Shown: positions 50,997 to 64,000, counted from the first letter of the stretch. The stretch: DNA of 64,000 nt from Microcebus murinus (GCF_040939455.1 NC_134117.1:49135001-49199000); one strand, 5' to 3'. A program made the numbers and translations. Notes: a model not told the origin generated them from the sequence alone.

Positions 50997-51061
50997 CATT
51001 CATTCTAATTCTTACTGTTCTCTCTATAACCCATGACTGGCATCACTCTCGTATCTATTGT

Positions 51062-51535
51062 TCTCTTTATCCTTTTTCACATAATCTGTAGATTAGTTTC
51101 CTATTGCTGCTGTAATAAATTTCTACCAATTTAGAGATTCAAAATAATATACATATATTATTTTACATTTCTGGAGGAAGAAGTACAAAATAAGTTTCAC
51201 TCGGCTAAAGTGGGGGTGTCAGCAGGGCCGGTGCCTTCTTCGGGCTCTTAGAGGAGAATCCATTCCCTTGCCATTTTTTAGCTTATAGTGACTTCCTTGT
51301 ATTGACTTGGTTCCTTCTTCCATCTTCAAAGCACATCACTACAACACCTGCTTCTGTGACCACTTTGATGGCCATCTCCTTTCTGTTCTCCTGTGCTCCC
51401 TCTTATAAGGACCTCTGTGATGTCATTGGACCAACTCAGACAATCCAGGATGATCTCCCCATCTCAAGATCCTTAAGGTAATCACACCTACAAAATCCCT
51501 TTGCCATATAAGGTACATTCATAGGTTTGGAGAAT
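51062..51535. repeat. Ancient interspersed repeat, family not assigned
   Basis: Sequence such as ..tttcctattgctgctgtaat.., ..tttctggaggaagaagtac.. and ..ctcttataaggacctctgtg.. recurs widely in mammalian genomes in this order. I recognise the arrangement but cannot name the family with confidence. The second hAT lies just beyond its right end. Confidence 0.5.
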
Positions 51536-51563
51536 TAGAAAGTAGACATCTTGGAAAGTGATT

Positions 51564-51770
51564 ATTTAGACGAGGGGTCCTTAAACTTTTTAAACAGGGG
51601 GCCAGTTCACTGTCCCTCAGACAGTTGGAGGGCTGGACTATAGTTTAAAAAAAACTATAAACACATTCCTATGTACACTGTACATATCTTATTTTGAAGT
51701 AAAAAAACAAATGGGCAAAAACACCCACATGTGGCCCACGGGCCGTAGTTTGAGGATGCCTTATTTAGAC
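51564..51770 (+). mobile_element. Non-autonomous hAT DNA transposon with 8-bp target duplication
   Basis: A 191-bp element (51572-51762) with ends gaggggtccttaaact and agtttgaggatgcctt, and the duplication atttagac at 51564-51571 and 51763-51770. Its inner sequence (..ccagttcactgtccctcaga..) matches the complement of the 13.9-14.1 kb element. The AT-rich middle differs, suggesting two deletion derivatives of one autonomous parent. Confidence 0.92.
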
Positions 51771-52383
51771 CACTATAGTCTTCAAGAGTCATTACCAAGT
51801 ACTCACAGCTGGCTCCTATGAGGAACCTACTGGTTTTCCTGAACTTAAATCAAATCAGCTGGGACAAATTGACAGCGCTATGGTGGTTGCTTCTCCGGAT
51901 TGCTAGTTCTTTTTTAAAAAATATGATCTATACCATTTCAACTGCCAGTGAAAGGGTCTGCTTCTTGGTCCTTAGTTGTTTGCTTTCTGTATGCTCCTTT
52001 ACTTACAATTCATACCAAAGGGGGGTAGCCTGGGAAAATTTGGAGACTTGGGAAAATCAGAGTTACCAGGGGAGACACTTTATGTGTCTGGTGTTTACTC
52101 TTCTTCCCTAATACACCACACATAAATTTTAACCTGTCTTTTTCTTCTTCTGGTACTGTATCTTAAACACTCACTCCCTGAAAGCACATCAGACTCCAGC
52201 ATGGGGCAAGAGGAAAAAGGAATCTTAATCTGGGACATGAGAAAAGTTTTTCAGGTGATTGTTGTATGTACTCATTTTTGATACCCACAGGCCTTGAAAA
52301 TCCTAGAACATAGCACATTCAAAAACTATACCCATTGAACACTTAAAGCAGTCACTTAGTGATGACATTGGATTGATATTTAA

Positions 52384-53219
52384 AACCACTTAAAGGACAT
52401 GAACAGAAACTTTTCAAAAGAAGATAGACTAATGGCCAAGAAACATATAAAAAATGTTCAACATCTCTAATCATCAGGGAAATGCAAATCAAAACCACAA
52501 TGAGATATCACTTAACTCCAGTGAGAATGGCTTTTATAAAAAGTCCCCAAAAACCAAATGTTGGTGCAGATACAGAGGGATAGGAAAACTCATATACTGC
52601 TGTTAGAACTGCAAACTATTAATAGTACAACCTATATGGAAAGGAATATGGAGCTATCTCAACGAACTAAAAGTAGAACGACCATTAGATCCAGCAGTGC
52701 TACTGCTGGGTATCTACCCAAAAATAAAAAAAGACATTCTATAAAAGAGACATATGCACATGAAATGTTTATAGCAGCACAATTCACAATTGCAAAGATG
52801 TGGAAACAACCCAAGTGCCCATCAATACATGAGTGAATTGATAAAATGTGGTATATGTATATAATAGTTCTACTCAGCCATAAAAAAAATGACAAACTAC
52901 CTATTGTATTATCCTGGATGGAGCTGGAGCCCATTCTTCTAAGTGAAGTACCCAAGAATGGAAAAACAAGCACCACATGTACTCACCAGCAAATTGGTAT
53001 TAACTGATCAACACTAAAGTGCATATATGGAAGCAACATTCATAGGGTGTCAAGAAGGTGAAAAGGGGGATGGGGGATGGGTAATTCACACCTAACTGAT
53101 GTGGTGAGCACTGTCTGGGGGATGGGCACACTTGCTGGGCGGTACAAAGGCAATATATGCAACCAAAGCATTTGTACCCCCATAATATTCTGAAATAAAA
53201 TAAATAAATAAACAAAAAA
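52384..53219 (+). mobile_element. L1 3' end, older lemur-type copy
   Basis: Starts in the ORF2 C-terminus (..ggacatgaacagaaactttt..), passes ..atgcaaatcaaaaccacaat.. and ..cccaagtgcccatcaataca.., and ends ..gtacccccataatattctga + aataaaataaataaataaac. Several frameshifts. No target duplication recognised. Confidence 0.88.
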
Positions 53220-55247
53220 AGAATCCTCTTGGAAGCACTTGGTTATTTAAACTGTAAAGTACAGGATAAACTTCTCAGTGCTGACTCTCCTGATTCATTG
53301 AGTAGTAAGAATTGACAAGAAAAGCCATTTATATCTTCTCTCACACATGGGAAAGTTACCCCCACAATGCCCTTCTCCCTACTCCTCACAAAAGACTGTA
53401 AGTCATTATTCATCGACACCTTCTCAGGACATAATGGGAAATCAACCCAGCACCAACATTTGAAAACAGGTCTTTTTTCGCCTCACATACATTACTTCTC
53501 TGAGTGCACACATTAATCAAAGCCAATGTACTGTAAATACAATCACACTCTCTGACTGTGGGAGTCCCTCCTTTTCCTGTTGGCAGTGGCCTCAGCATTA
53601 ATCATGTACACGATCTCTTACAGAGCCTGGGCATTTTTTCCAGCTTCCCCTTAAGCCACTGTGATATACTGGCTGGCCCTGCTCCGCTAATACCAGACCA
53701 AATTTTATGGCTCTGAAAATAATTATTTTCAGTTTAGGAAAATAATATAATTTAGCCATTATTATTTAGTATTTGACTTTCCAAAGCCTGCCAACTCACT
53801 TGTTCTGCACACAGTGTAGGTCCTAAGCTCCCAACAACAACAAAGAAACCCCATATAGCAGAGAAAGGGCTACTAACTTAGTCAAGACCTTAATCACGAC
53901 TAATAGTTTGGGTACAGGGTGGTTCAAGGGTCTGACTTGCCACCAGTTTCAGGCCTTGTTGTTGCTGAGATGATGAGATCTTGCCAACTGATCTTTGGCT
54001 TTTCCTCCCTCTCCTTGTCTAGTTGTGTATAACTACAGGTTTTTAAATTTTAGGATGCTATAAGTCCTACCACTTTCAATTGGCTTATTCAGATTGAGTG
54101 TGATTGGAGACATATTGTTTATGCAGCTAGTTTTCATGTTTATGTATAACTTTTGCTGTTCTCAATTGCTTTGCACGCTTTATTGAATTATTAAGTTGTC
54201 CGGTGACCCAAAGTTGATATTTTTGGAGTATGATTTTAAAATTTGAAATAATCAGCTTTAGTTCAGACACAGGCAATATTTTTTACAAATTTTCTCTTCA
54301 TCAGGACTAATACTCAAGTATTTTCCTAATGCAATGTGAGACAACATACTTAATGCCTCCTCAATTAAAAGTTAAAGTGAAATCATTGTAAAACAGTAGT
54401 TATCCAGTGTCATGCCTAACTATGTGATCCTTCCTCTCATTGGTATGTGCCTTTGCCCTAAAACTTTCTTGTCTTGGGATAAAATAGATTCACACCATAC
54501 CTATATGTTTAGACCTGCTTTTATATTGGGTGGCTCAGTCTGGAGAGTCTTATGTTGGTATTACACTGAACTATACTGAAAGGAGTATAAGCTAGGCTTA
54601 GATTTTCCTTCCTCTCTCCCTCCTTCATTTCCTTTTTTTTTTTTTTAATTTCAATCTGAACTTTCTTGCTCTTTGTTGGAAGGCACCGGTGCTGTGTCTC
54701 TGCCCCAGCTATGTGTCTTGGATCATGGTGTCAGGATGCACTGGGCCCCAGATCTCCTCAGCCCTTTTCTACTGGGAGATCTATTTCATCCAAGGTCTAC
54801 CAGTGCTCTTTCTGAAAATGGGCCTCAGTGTTTTCCCAAAATTCTTCGGAAAACTTTAACGATGGCATTTGAGCATATTGAACGTGATCGAGAAGGGTGC
54901 CTTTCTCTCCTGCCTGGAACTCCTCCCCAAACTCCAGTTTCTTTTTTGAAAATGTTCTTTGTAACATGAGACACTAGGTCTCCAGTTAAGTGGAGTTATT
55001 TAGGAGGAAATGAACAGGAAACGAGAAAACCAATAGCCATGTGATAGGAAGATTACTCTGAATAAAATACAAATGTCTTTGCAGCTTTCAGGAGGAAGCT
55101 CAAAGAATTCATTTGGGTAGCTTACACTCTGGTGTGGAATAACTCCCACTACCCTGATGGAAAAAGGTGGCGTTTTCCCAGGAGGCTGAAACCAGTAAGA
55201 TTGTGTGACTGTAACATGGGCTCAGCTCCAAGAAGGCTAATATGTTT

Positions 55248-55601
<354 letters not shown>

Positions 55602-56623
55602 AAGGCTAATATGTTTATGCCAGGAGCTGGCATCTCAAAGGCATCCCTCTTCATATTGAACTTTTGGTTCTTTAATCAGCAAAACATTCATAGTTTTAGC
55701 CAAATAGGTTGCTTTGGGGCTTTTATTCAGTATCCTTTGTCTAGCAGCGTAAAATAACACATGCCTTACCGTCATCCTCTATATATGAATATTCATAAAT
55801 TATATATGTACTATTGTGCTAATAAATTATGTATATTATAAAACATATATAGTAATATACATTTTAAAGGAATTAAGATGAAAGAAACTATTTTGAATGT
55901 CTTGCTAATGATAATGTCATTAAAAAATTCCAAGATACAATATTCCCTTAGGAGAAATTTAAAATGAGTATTAGATGATACAAATTCATATTTCAAGTAA
56001 TTTTCTTGATAACTCATTTTACTGCCCTACTTCTTGTCAGTTTTTATTAGATCGTCATTGATTTTATTTTGTAATGTGGCTAGCCAACATCTCCTCCTAG
56101 GAATAAGAGAATTGTCAACTGTGACATCTTCTTCTCTTTCTTTGGGTGTCCCTTTTAATTATCCTGAATCCATGGTTTATTTTACTGAAAATTTTGAAAC
56201 TATGGGTCCCATTGAAGGAGGGTTTGCTTAGTTAAAACTAGATAGCATAATTCCCAAATCCAGGCAAACATTAATTTGATAATGTTGAGAGCTATTGAAC
56301 AAGTAAAATTACCCAAACAACCTTTTTAGACTGTAGAGTTCTCGTCTGTGATATACACTAAAGAGAATCATTGCCAATCATATATTAAATCTTGGTAAGA
56401 GAACAATTCTTATGTTTTATATAAATATAAATAAACTTTATATGTTCTTTCCACTGTCTAAAATAACATCTGATAGCCCCATTTTGGAGATCACTATTTA
56501 AAGACATAGCTCAAATGTTACTTTTTACAGATGGACCTTCCAGTTGCCCAAAGCAGGAAATAAATCTTTGATTCCTCTGAACATATTCCTACCATTTTAC
56601 CTGTACCTTTCATGAGATCATCA

Positions 56624-56699
<76 letters not shown>

Positions 56700-56742
56700 T
56701 TTGGCTCTTGAGCAAGACTCTAAGCTTATTGGGGGCATGGTC

Positions 56743-56779
<37 letters not shown>

Positions 56780-56825
56780 TTTGGCTCTTGAGCAAGACTC
56801 TAAGCTTATTGGGGGCATGGTCCAT
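56624..56825 (+). repeat. (TA)n-(CA)n microsatellite with a duplicated 80-bp unit
   Basis: (TA)n at about 56624-56660, then (CA)n to 56696. The 49-bp segment tgttttggctcttgagcaag..catggtccat at 56697-56745 recurs without change at 56777-56825, with a second (CA)n between, giving a period of 80 bp. Confidence 0.95.
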
Positions 56826-57943
56826 GGCTTATTCATGCTTTATTTTCCTAGAGCAAATGGAGGCAGAGAACTCAGTGGAGAGACCAGCCATGGATTGACA
56901 TATGATAGTTCTTCAAAATATATGCATCCCAAGAGTTAAATTAATCAATTCCTTTACCCAAGTTGCAAATAAACTTCATGGTTTTGAATTTTATTTTGCA
57001 TTCTTGGCTGTATTAGGTAATTACAAAAAAAAAAAGATTATTAGAAGGCATGCATGAGAAAAGAGGGAAAGAAGAAAAAGTATTCTTTTTTTGAAAGTTC
57101 AAAATAAAAGTCTAATTCACAATAGGTAATCATCTTTGAATAAGTAACATTAGGCAGTGAATAATTATTCTAAAACATTTTTATTATAAAATTTTTAATA
57201 TGCATGTACCTTCAACATGCTATAATCATCTATAATATATCCTCCTTCTTCTTTTCTAAATTAGTTCCAAATAGAAACTATGAATAACCATAAGGATATA
57301 TTTTTATTGCTTCTGACTTTAGATGCTGGGTATTAGAGATGGAAACATTATGTAAGTTAAAGAACAACTAAAAAGCAGTTTATTCCTGTGAGCACAGATG
57401 CTGTAAGTAAAGACAACAGGAATTATTTTTAGAAGCTTTTTAGACTAGCAAAGAACTAAAGGTGAAAGGGGAATTCAAATTGGAAACCAGAAAGCATCGT
57501 TACAAATAGTAATAATAATAAAAATCCAAAGAACAAAAGAACAGCTTATTTTTGAACATAGCTATTATTTAGAAACATGGCAAATACTTGACAGGTTGGG
57601 AATTGTAGTTTCTGCTCTTTCTTCCGAGGGCACTGAGCTTGGGAATCCTTTATAGCAACCCATTTTCTACACACTCAGATATATCTTAAGGATGACCAAA
57701 CTGAGGTTAGTGATTTAATTTTCTTTTCAAAGACTACGTTCATATTATCATGCCAGACACATGATAACTAACTGTGGGAAAAGTGTACCAGGCCATGCTT
57801 GGTGGAACTACAGAGGTTTCAGCTGTGCCAAACTGGACAAAAAGTAAGGTCATAGCAGTCAGATCATATGCACTGCTGATTATACGGAGTATTCTTATGG
57901 CTACCATTACCAGAAGGTGGCCTCCTACTAGAGTTTGCCTCTT

Positions 57944-58040
57944 GAAAACCAAATTTTTTTGTTGTTGTTGTTGTTTTTTTTTTGGCATATTATGGGGGTA
58001 CAGATTTTAAGGTTTCAATAACTGCCGAAAACCAAATTTT
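57944..58040 (-). mobile_element. Very short L1 3' terminus insertion
   Basis: Only ~69 bp of antisense L1 (T-run with (gtt)n, then ..catattatgggggtacag..), framed by the 14-bp duplication gaaaaccaaatttt (57944-57957 and 58027-58040). Extreme 5' truncation. Confidence 0.92.
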
Positions 58041-58354
58041 GTACCGACCACCTGAGAAGAGATTCTCAGTGAGCAAAAGCCTATGTTCTTGCTGCAGTTT
58101 TACTTTAACAATGAATAGGTGCATGTAACTCTGCATCTGGCATTTGTACTCATCCATTTCCACCAGATGACACCTCATCCTGGCTAATCCCATGTTGATT
58201 TCAAACATACAATCCTACCTTATCCCTAGCTTCATTTAGTCTATGCATTGAAATGGATGAAGCCCCAACTTAGAGGTCCCAGCCTACCTGTGGTCACCAT
58301 GGATGCCACTCTCAAATCTCCACCACATACAATTATTTTCTCTCTTGCTGGTTC

Positions 58355-58525
58355 TACTTCCCTTTCTCTTCTTCCCTCTTGACTACATTTCCCTCCTAAA
58401 ATCCCATCCTGTGTATTTTAATCTTCTCTTTCCCTTCCTTTTTTTCTCTTCTTGTTTCTCTTTATTCTTTGCCTCTTCTCTTCCTCTTCTATTAATACTT
58501 TTTTTCTCTCCGTTCTCCTGCTAGT
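58355..58525 (+). repeat. Pyrimidine-rich tract
   Basis: Long C/T-rich stretch (..ctttctcttcttccctcttg..). The two overlapping open frames here are low complexity. Confidence 0.7.
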
Positions 58526-59214
58526 TAAAACTGGAGACCTTGTTAGTCTTACTTATGGATTAAACAGATTGCTGACCCTTTGTTTCACAGAAGTTTTAAT
58601 GTTACACATAAGTTTTGATTTTAATTGTATGGCATTTAACAAACTAAAAAGGAACTTTCTCATAGACTAATTTTAGACATGCATAGCAAGCCAGGAATAT
58701 ACGAATGGCAGAGATTATTAGGCCCAATTATAATAGAAAGTACTGACATTCATGTAAACTAGTGCCTTGATCAAGACACACATAAATTACCAGAATAGTG
58801 GTCAATCAAACCTGGTACTTCTGATTCTTGTTGTATGCTTATACTATCTCAGATTGACAGTTTCTTTTATTCTCTTTGAGACCAAAAACACAATACATAG
58901 ACCCTCCTTTCTCCTGTCCTTAAACATAAAAGAGTCTAGTTTACTAAAACTCTTTGGGAATACCTATTTCACTTCAGTGAAGGGTTTTAATTAATCCATA
59001 CATTTAACAAATCATTGTTGATTTGTTATATGTGTGTGGCATTTTGCAATATTGATGGATGGGAACAAAAATAAGCCATGACCTTTGTTCTCTGCAACAT
59101 AGAGTGACTGGCTGAAAATGTCACCCCTATTTGCCAAAAGACTATTTGGGCAAAAACTTCTTCCTTTTTAGATCTTAAGCTTTATGAATGCAAAAGTAGA
59201 AAAGTAGTTCAGGA

Positions 59215-59520
59215 ATCTATTTGTTTATTAATTTATTCCTTAGTTATTATGCATTTTTACTATAGACCAGGATTTTTCCTAAGCATTTGTATCCATGAAG
59301 CTTGAAATCTAATGGAAGAGAGTAAAGTTAAAAAAACACATAAATACATAAATAAATAAATAGTAATAAGATAGTTTCAAATGGTAATAGCAGTAAAATG
59401 AAAACTGGGTCATAAGAAAAAATACTTGGGGTAGAGAGAATATTAGTTGAAGAAAAAGTAATGTCTATATCAAGTTTGGAACTGATAGAAGGCATATAAT
59501 AACAATCATTGAATATAAAT
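59215..59520. repeat. Ancient interspersed repeat, family not assigned
   Basis: Contains ..tactatagaccaggattttt.. and ..catgaagcttgaaatctaat.. followed by an ATAA-rich stretch, an order common in old mammalian repeats. Diverged. Confidence 0.4.
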
Positions 59521-60757
59521 AAAAAATATGTTACATTTTAAAGTTTAATTGAAGTTATGAAAATCTAATCCACAAAGTATTTCCAAAGGAGAAAATTTAT
59601 TTCTTAAATAAGTATTATAAACCATGCATAATGACATTAAAGAATAAAACTAAGTAAAATGAGACAAGTAAAACAAAAAATGGATAATCAGAGTGGGCAT
59701 GAATCATGATACTTTGTAATCACAAATGCCTTTGAATTATACAATTATAGAAACTAATAGTTGAATGGGAACTTGATGGCCAATTAGTCTGGGCTCTCTC
59801 AATTGTGGAAATAATTTCTACAAACTCCATGACTAATGGCTATCTAATTTCTCATTGCAAATTTGCACATTGGGGCCCATGACACCATGGAATAGGTTTA
59901 TTTTTGTTGGATTGACAGCTTTAACTGTTAGCTGTTTTTTTTAAATTGAGCAAAAATTTGCTGAATTCCTTACATTGGTCCTAGGGCTACTCTCTGGATT
60001 AACACAGTACGCATTTGCTGCAAGAGTGAAGGCTTAGATTCAGATACCTGGAATGGTTGTTAGGATACCTTTGTATTTTCTGACAAATACAGTTTAGAAT
60101 ACGGAGGAAGAAAAGGGACATTTAAAAAGAAAAAGTACAATAAACTAGCAAAGCAAAAGGAAAAAAACCTTCTTTACATGAAAGTGGTAACTAATAAGAT
60201 TGCTCTGTTAGACACAAATGAGGGAAGAAGAGAAGAAACAAGTGGAAAAAACAGCTTATATTGCAGTCAAGATTTGGGCAGATCTAGAGAAGCATATGTG
60301 GTACAATGTTCTTACCAAAATTCACCTCCACTACAAAGAGAAGGTGACATAAAAGGTTGGAAGAACAAACTGAGCCCTTCTCAGACAATTACAGCAATAG
60401 GCAGCAGCTGACAGAGGGAAAGATATTAAACTTACCTTTAACCAAGTTTTAATGAAGAACTAAAGTGTCAGAATTGACACTGTGTAAAACAGGTTGTGGA
60501 AGTCTGGTAGCTTTATGGAAAAGGGGTGAGGGAATAAAGGAGAAGAGATAGAAACCCTAACTTTAGTATTTCAAGTTTTAGTTAGAACTAAATTTATAGT
60601 AAGACAAAATGTGATATTTAACAGAACTAGATGTTTTGGCATTTAACCATGATTATGAATATAAATAAGTTAATGAAGGGAAATAGGTATATATAACAAG
60701 GTCATAATCAATTTTGAAACATCCATTATGGTTTATTTTGCATCATCTGAAATATAT

Positions 60758-60812
60758 ATATGTGTGTGTGTGTATACACATAGATGTGTGTGTGTGTGTG
60801 TGCATATATATG
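60758..60812 (+). repeat. TA/TG microsatellite
   Basis: (tg)n runs at 60762-60772 and 60786-60802 separated by tatacacatagatg. Confidence 0.85.
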
Positions 60813-61669
60813 ACTCCCTTCTCTATAAACAAGTTTTTATCTTCCTACAACAACTTTCAGGCTCTATTCAACCTGGTATACCCCCCATAACACTTATACC
60901 TCAGTTGCTTATTTTGATCATTCTTCTTGGATATTTCTACTTCTCATTTAACAACTGGTTCTATCTCTGCCAAAATTGTTGCCGTCAACACCAAGAATCT
61001 TGTTTTGCTGATACCTTGGGAGTTGAAGTGAAAACAGCCTCCACTTACAGTCACTACTTAATATCTCCAAGTATCAATTTTAGCATTTTTAAAAAGGATA
61101 TAGTAATTATAGTAATGTCCATCTTGCTCATTTAATAGTTTCCAAACTTAACAGATTAGTATACATGGAAGAATTTTCTGGACTTCAAATTCCTATAGAG
61201 ATATATCAATGTTATTGAAAATCTGCATGTGATTTGGCCTTACTTGAGACAAATACTTTAGTAATCTGACATAGTTATCTAGAAATAGTCCTTTAAATAC
61301 ATACTTGCCTAAATATCATATAAATGTGCATAGGAAATTTTCCATATTTGAAGCCGTATTGCAAAAATATGCATATTTATACAATAAAATACCCCCTTTG
61401 GCTCAATAAGAAATGCCTGTGGGTTACTGTGGCATTATAAGCAGGAAATCAATAGCCCTGAAGATGCCTGGAAGTAGCTTTTCATGAAACTGTTTGGAAT
61501 AAATTTAGCACTCAAACATTTGTTGAATGAAGGGCAGGCAGAATTTCGTTTCTCCTCTTTTCTAATAACTTATTGTGGCAAGAATTAGTTCTAATAACTA
61601 ATTGTGGCAAAGGAATGGCCAGTGAGATTTTTTGGTAAATCTAACTTTTGCATGAAAAAAAAGTTAGTC

Positions 61670-62287
61670 CTTGGGACTGCAAACTGGTACAACCTCTATG
61701 GAAAGTAATATGGAGATACCTCAAAGAGCTAAAAGTAGAACTACCATTTGATCCAGCAGTTCCACTATTGGGCCTTTACCCAAAGAAAAAAAAGACTTTC
61801 TATAATAAAGACATCTGCACTCAAATGTTTATGGCAGCACAATTCACACTTGCAAAGATGTGGAAACAACCCAAGTGCCCATCAATACATGAGTGGATTA
61901 ATAAAATGTGGTATACGTATACCATGGAGTACTAATCAGCCACAAAAAACAGTGATGAACTAACACCTCTTGTATTATCCTGGATGGAGCTAGATATCAT
62001 CCTCCTAAGTATCACAAGAATAGAAAAACAGGCACCACATGTACTCACAATCAAATTGGTACTAATTAATCAACATTTACATGCACATGTGGAAGAAACG
62101 TTCATCGGATGGTGAGCAGGTGGACAGGAAGGAGTGGATGGGTATACTCACACCTAATGGGTGTGGTTAGTATTGTCTGGGGGATGGACATGATTGTAGC
62201 TCTGACTCGGGTGGAACAAAGGCAATATATGTTACCTAAATGCTTGTACTCCCATAATATTATGAAATATATATATATATATTTAAA
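61670..62287 (+). mobile_element. L1 3' end, older lemur-type copy
   Basis: Begins at ..gggactgcaaactggtacaa.. in ORF2, keeps ..cccaagtgcccatcaataca.. and ends ..gtactcccataatattatga, followed by a (ta)n run instead of a clean poly(A). No target duplication recognised. Confidence 0.88.
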
Positions 62288-63280
62288 AATACTTTTTTTG
62301 GTCTCATACATATATATAAGATCACATAATGCATGTTTCTTTGCATATACTATTTATCTATGTAATTTTCACAAAATATACTCTTTGAGGAAAGAGTACA
62401 TTAGGTTAAAAGAGTTTATAGCACATTATATCAATCATAGTATTGAGTGGATTAGCATTCAACAAATACTTGTTTTGTCAAAAACTATAAGTCTATGTTA
62501 AGTTACTTATATGAGTATTGGTTAAAATTATGTTTACTGGATCTGAACTATCACAAATTTTAAAAGAGAGTATACTAAATCATGTAACCGATATGTGAGT
62601 ATATTTTAAACATACACCTATATACATGCACAATACACCAGTATTTTGCTAATGTACTTTTAACTGACAACTTCAAATTTTTGTACAATAGGCTTTGATT
62701 TCAATAAAAACCTTCTAGTTATCTAAAAAAAATTGTTGAGAGAAATTATTTCAGCAATTGAATGCTTGTAAAACAGATAGGATAAAGGTCATGAAGTTTA
62801 ATGTAGGTGCCACACTGTAGATAAATAAGACCAAATTTTTTAAATTTAGATTTTTGTGTTAGCTATGTTCCTAGAACATCTGTTATGCCATTATGACAGG
62901 TGCTTATTAATATGGATGTCTAATCAAATCTCTTGGTTGCTAATAGCTTGGCAATTCATCATCTAAATATTGTCAAAATCCTTGATTATATGTTGAAAAC
63001 TGTGGATAATTGATTCAAAGCTGTTTTCTTTGACTAGATTAAAAACTAAAACCTGTCCAGAGCACTTTCCTTTAGAATCTCAACATTTTTCTGAAATTTC
63101 TAAGATTTTTTAGTAGTGAGAACTTGTGAAGGAATAAAAGCCTTCTACAAACTTGGATTAAGCCTTCTTAAGGATCCAAGTTTCTTTAGATCCTTCATTA
63201 TACAAATGAGAATAATTTTTCTATTGCCATGGGCTATAAGTGAATGCAGAAAGGGGAAGTAAAAAATAAGACAGTTCTGG

Positions 63281-63304
63281 CATATATATATATATATATA
63301 TATA
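63281..63304 (+). repeat. (TA)n microsatellite
   Basis: About 12 TA units upstream of the twin-primed L1. Confidence 0.9.
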
Positions 63305-63407
63305 AAGAATGCCCTATAGAAAACAATTTTGGGTGTATTCAAGCTTAGGTTTTTAAAATTAAACATTCTTGAAATTATTCAATACGTTCTGAATAATAGA
63401 AGCCTAC

Positions 63408-63684
63408 AAGAAGCAATTTGAACTAGTTTGCAGTCCCACCAGCAGTGTAGGAGTGTTCCTCTCTCTCTGCAACCACGCCAGCATTTATTGTTTGGAGATT
63501 TTTTGATAAAGGCCATTCTCACTGGGGTTAAGTGATATCTCATTGTGGTTTTGATTTGCATTTCCCTGATGATTAGAGATGTTGAGAGGGGGGGAAATGG
63601 GCATTTATTGAAACCTTAAAATCTGTACCCCCATAATATGCCAAAATAAAAAAAATAATTAAAAAAAAAAAAAGAAGCAATTTG
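63408..63684 (+). mobile_element. Twin-primed (5'-inverted) young L1 insertion
   Basis: 63421-63586 is antisense L1 ORF2 (complement of ..[12 protein letters not shown].., ..[14 protein letters not shown]..). It abuts 63587-63671, which is the sense L1 3' terminus with poly(A). The composite is bounded by the 13-bp duplication aagaagcaatttg (63408-63420 and 63672-63684). This is the standard outcome of twin priming during L1 insertion. Confidence 0.93.
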
Positions 63685-64000
63685 GTGGCCTTCAGCAATT
63701 TGGTTAAGTAGCTTTACCAGATGACATTTACATTTTAGTCCCTAAGGTGGAATTTCCTTTTGAATATACAAAAGCATTAAACAAATTCCTAGGAAAATTC
63801 CCTATTAATAGTATTAAACAAAAATCTTTAAAATTCTTGCATGTAATAATTATAGATTCTGAAGATTTCAAATTTATTTCCTCTGGCACACTTTGATTCT
63901 ATCACTTTTATAAGAATGGTTTTCTTTTAGGAAGTGCTTTTAATAAATAGCAGGATATGTGTTTTTGGTCCAGTTTCAGTACCGTCCAATTACACTTTGA

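Noticed and set aside
56518..56898. Cys-Val and Thr-His repeat proteins
   Set aside because: Translations of (TA)n and (CA)n microsatellites.

Overview
This is vertebrate, almost certainly primate, intronic DNA: AT-rich, without operon-like gene packing, and crowded with MIR, L2, L1, Alu and hAT copies. The Alus carry the middle segment typical of lemurs and lorises (..aaattaattggccaacta..). The young L1s end in a distinctive 3' tail, and short hAT DNA transposons with 8-bp target duplications are present. Together these point to a strepsirrhine primate, most likely a lemur (inference).

The only host protein-coding sequence I can support is on the minus strand: two consecutive internal exons of CTNNA3 (alpha-T-catenin), at 41204-41099 and 28093-27959. 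They are separated by a ~13 kb intron and join in phase with no residue lost. Both encode part of the C-terminal vinculin-homology/F-actin-binding region. I did not see the last coding exon downstream (1-27956) or the preceding exon upstream (41205-64000), so the rest of the window reads as intron.

Layout: 1-27956 is the intron after the second exon. It holds MIRs, a short young L1 (527-855), L2 pieces, a processed MCUR1 pseudogene on the minus strand (11128-11794), a hAT element (13875-14094), a long (TC)n tract, an Alu cluster (24.2-25.2 kb) and a complex inverted repeat built around a hAT-like element (25726-27332). 28094-41098 is the intron between the two exons. It holds a lemur-type Alu (28777-29117), an L2 (32.0-33.0 kb), a tiny mRNA-3'-end retrocopy (36060-36138) and an old L1 with a young L1 inserted in it (36.8-40.7 kb). 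41205-64000 is the upstream intron. It has another nested L1 (41.7-43.0 kb), several L1 3' ends, two Alus, a second hAT of the same family as the first (51572-51762), microsatellites including an 80-bp duplicated CA-bearing unit, and a twin-primed L1 (63421-63671).

Nothing here looks like a novel gene system. The most unusual structure is the 25.7-27.3 kb region, where the middle of a palindromic hAT-like element is filled by inverted copies of DNA from both of its flanks. That is the pattern expected from template switching during repair or replication.
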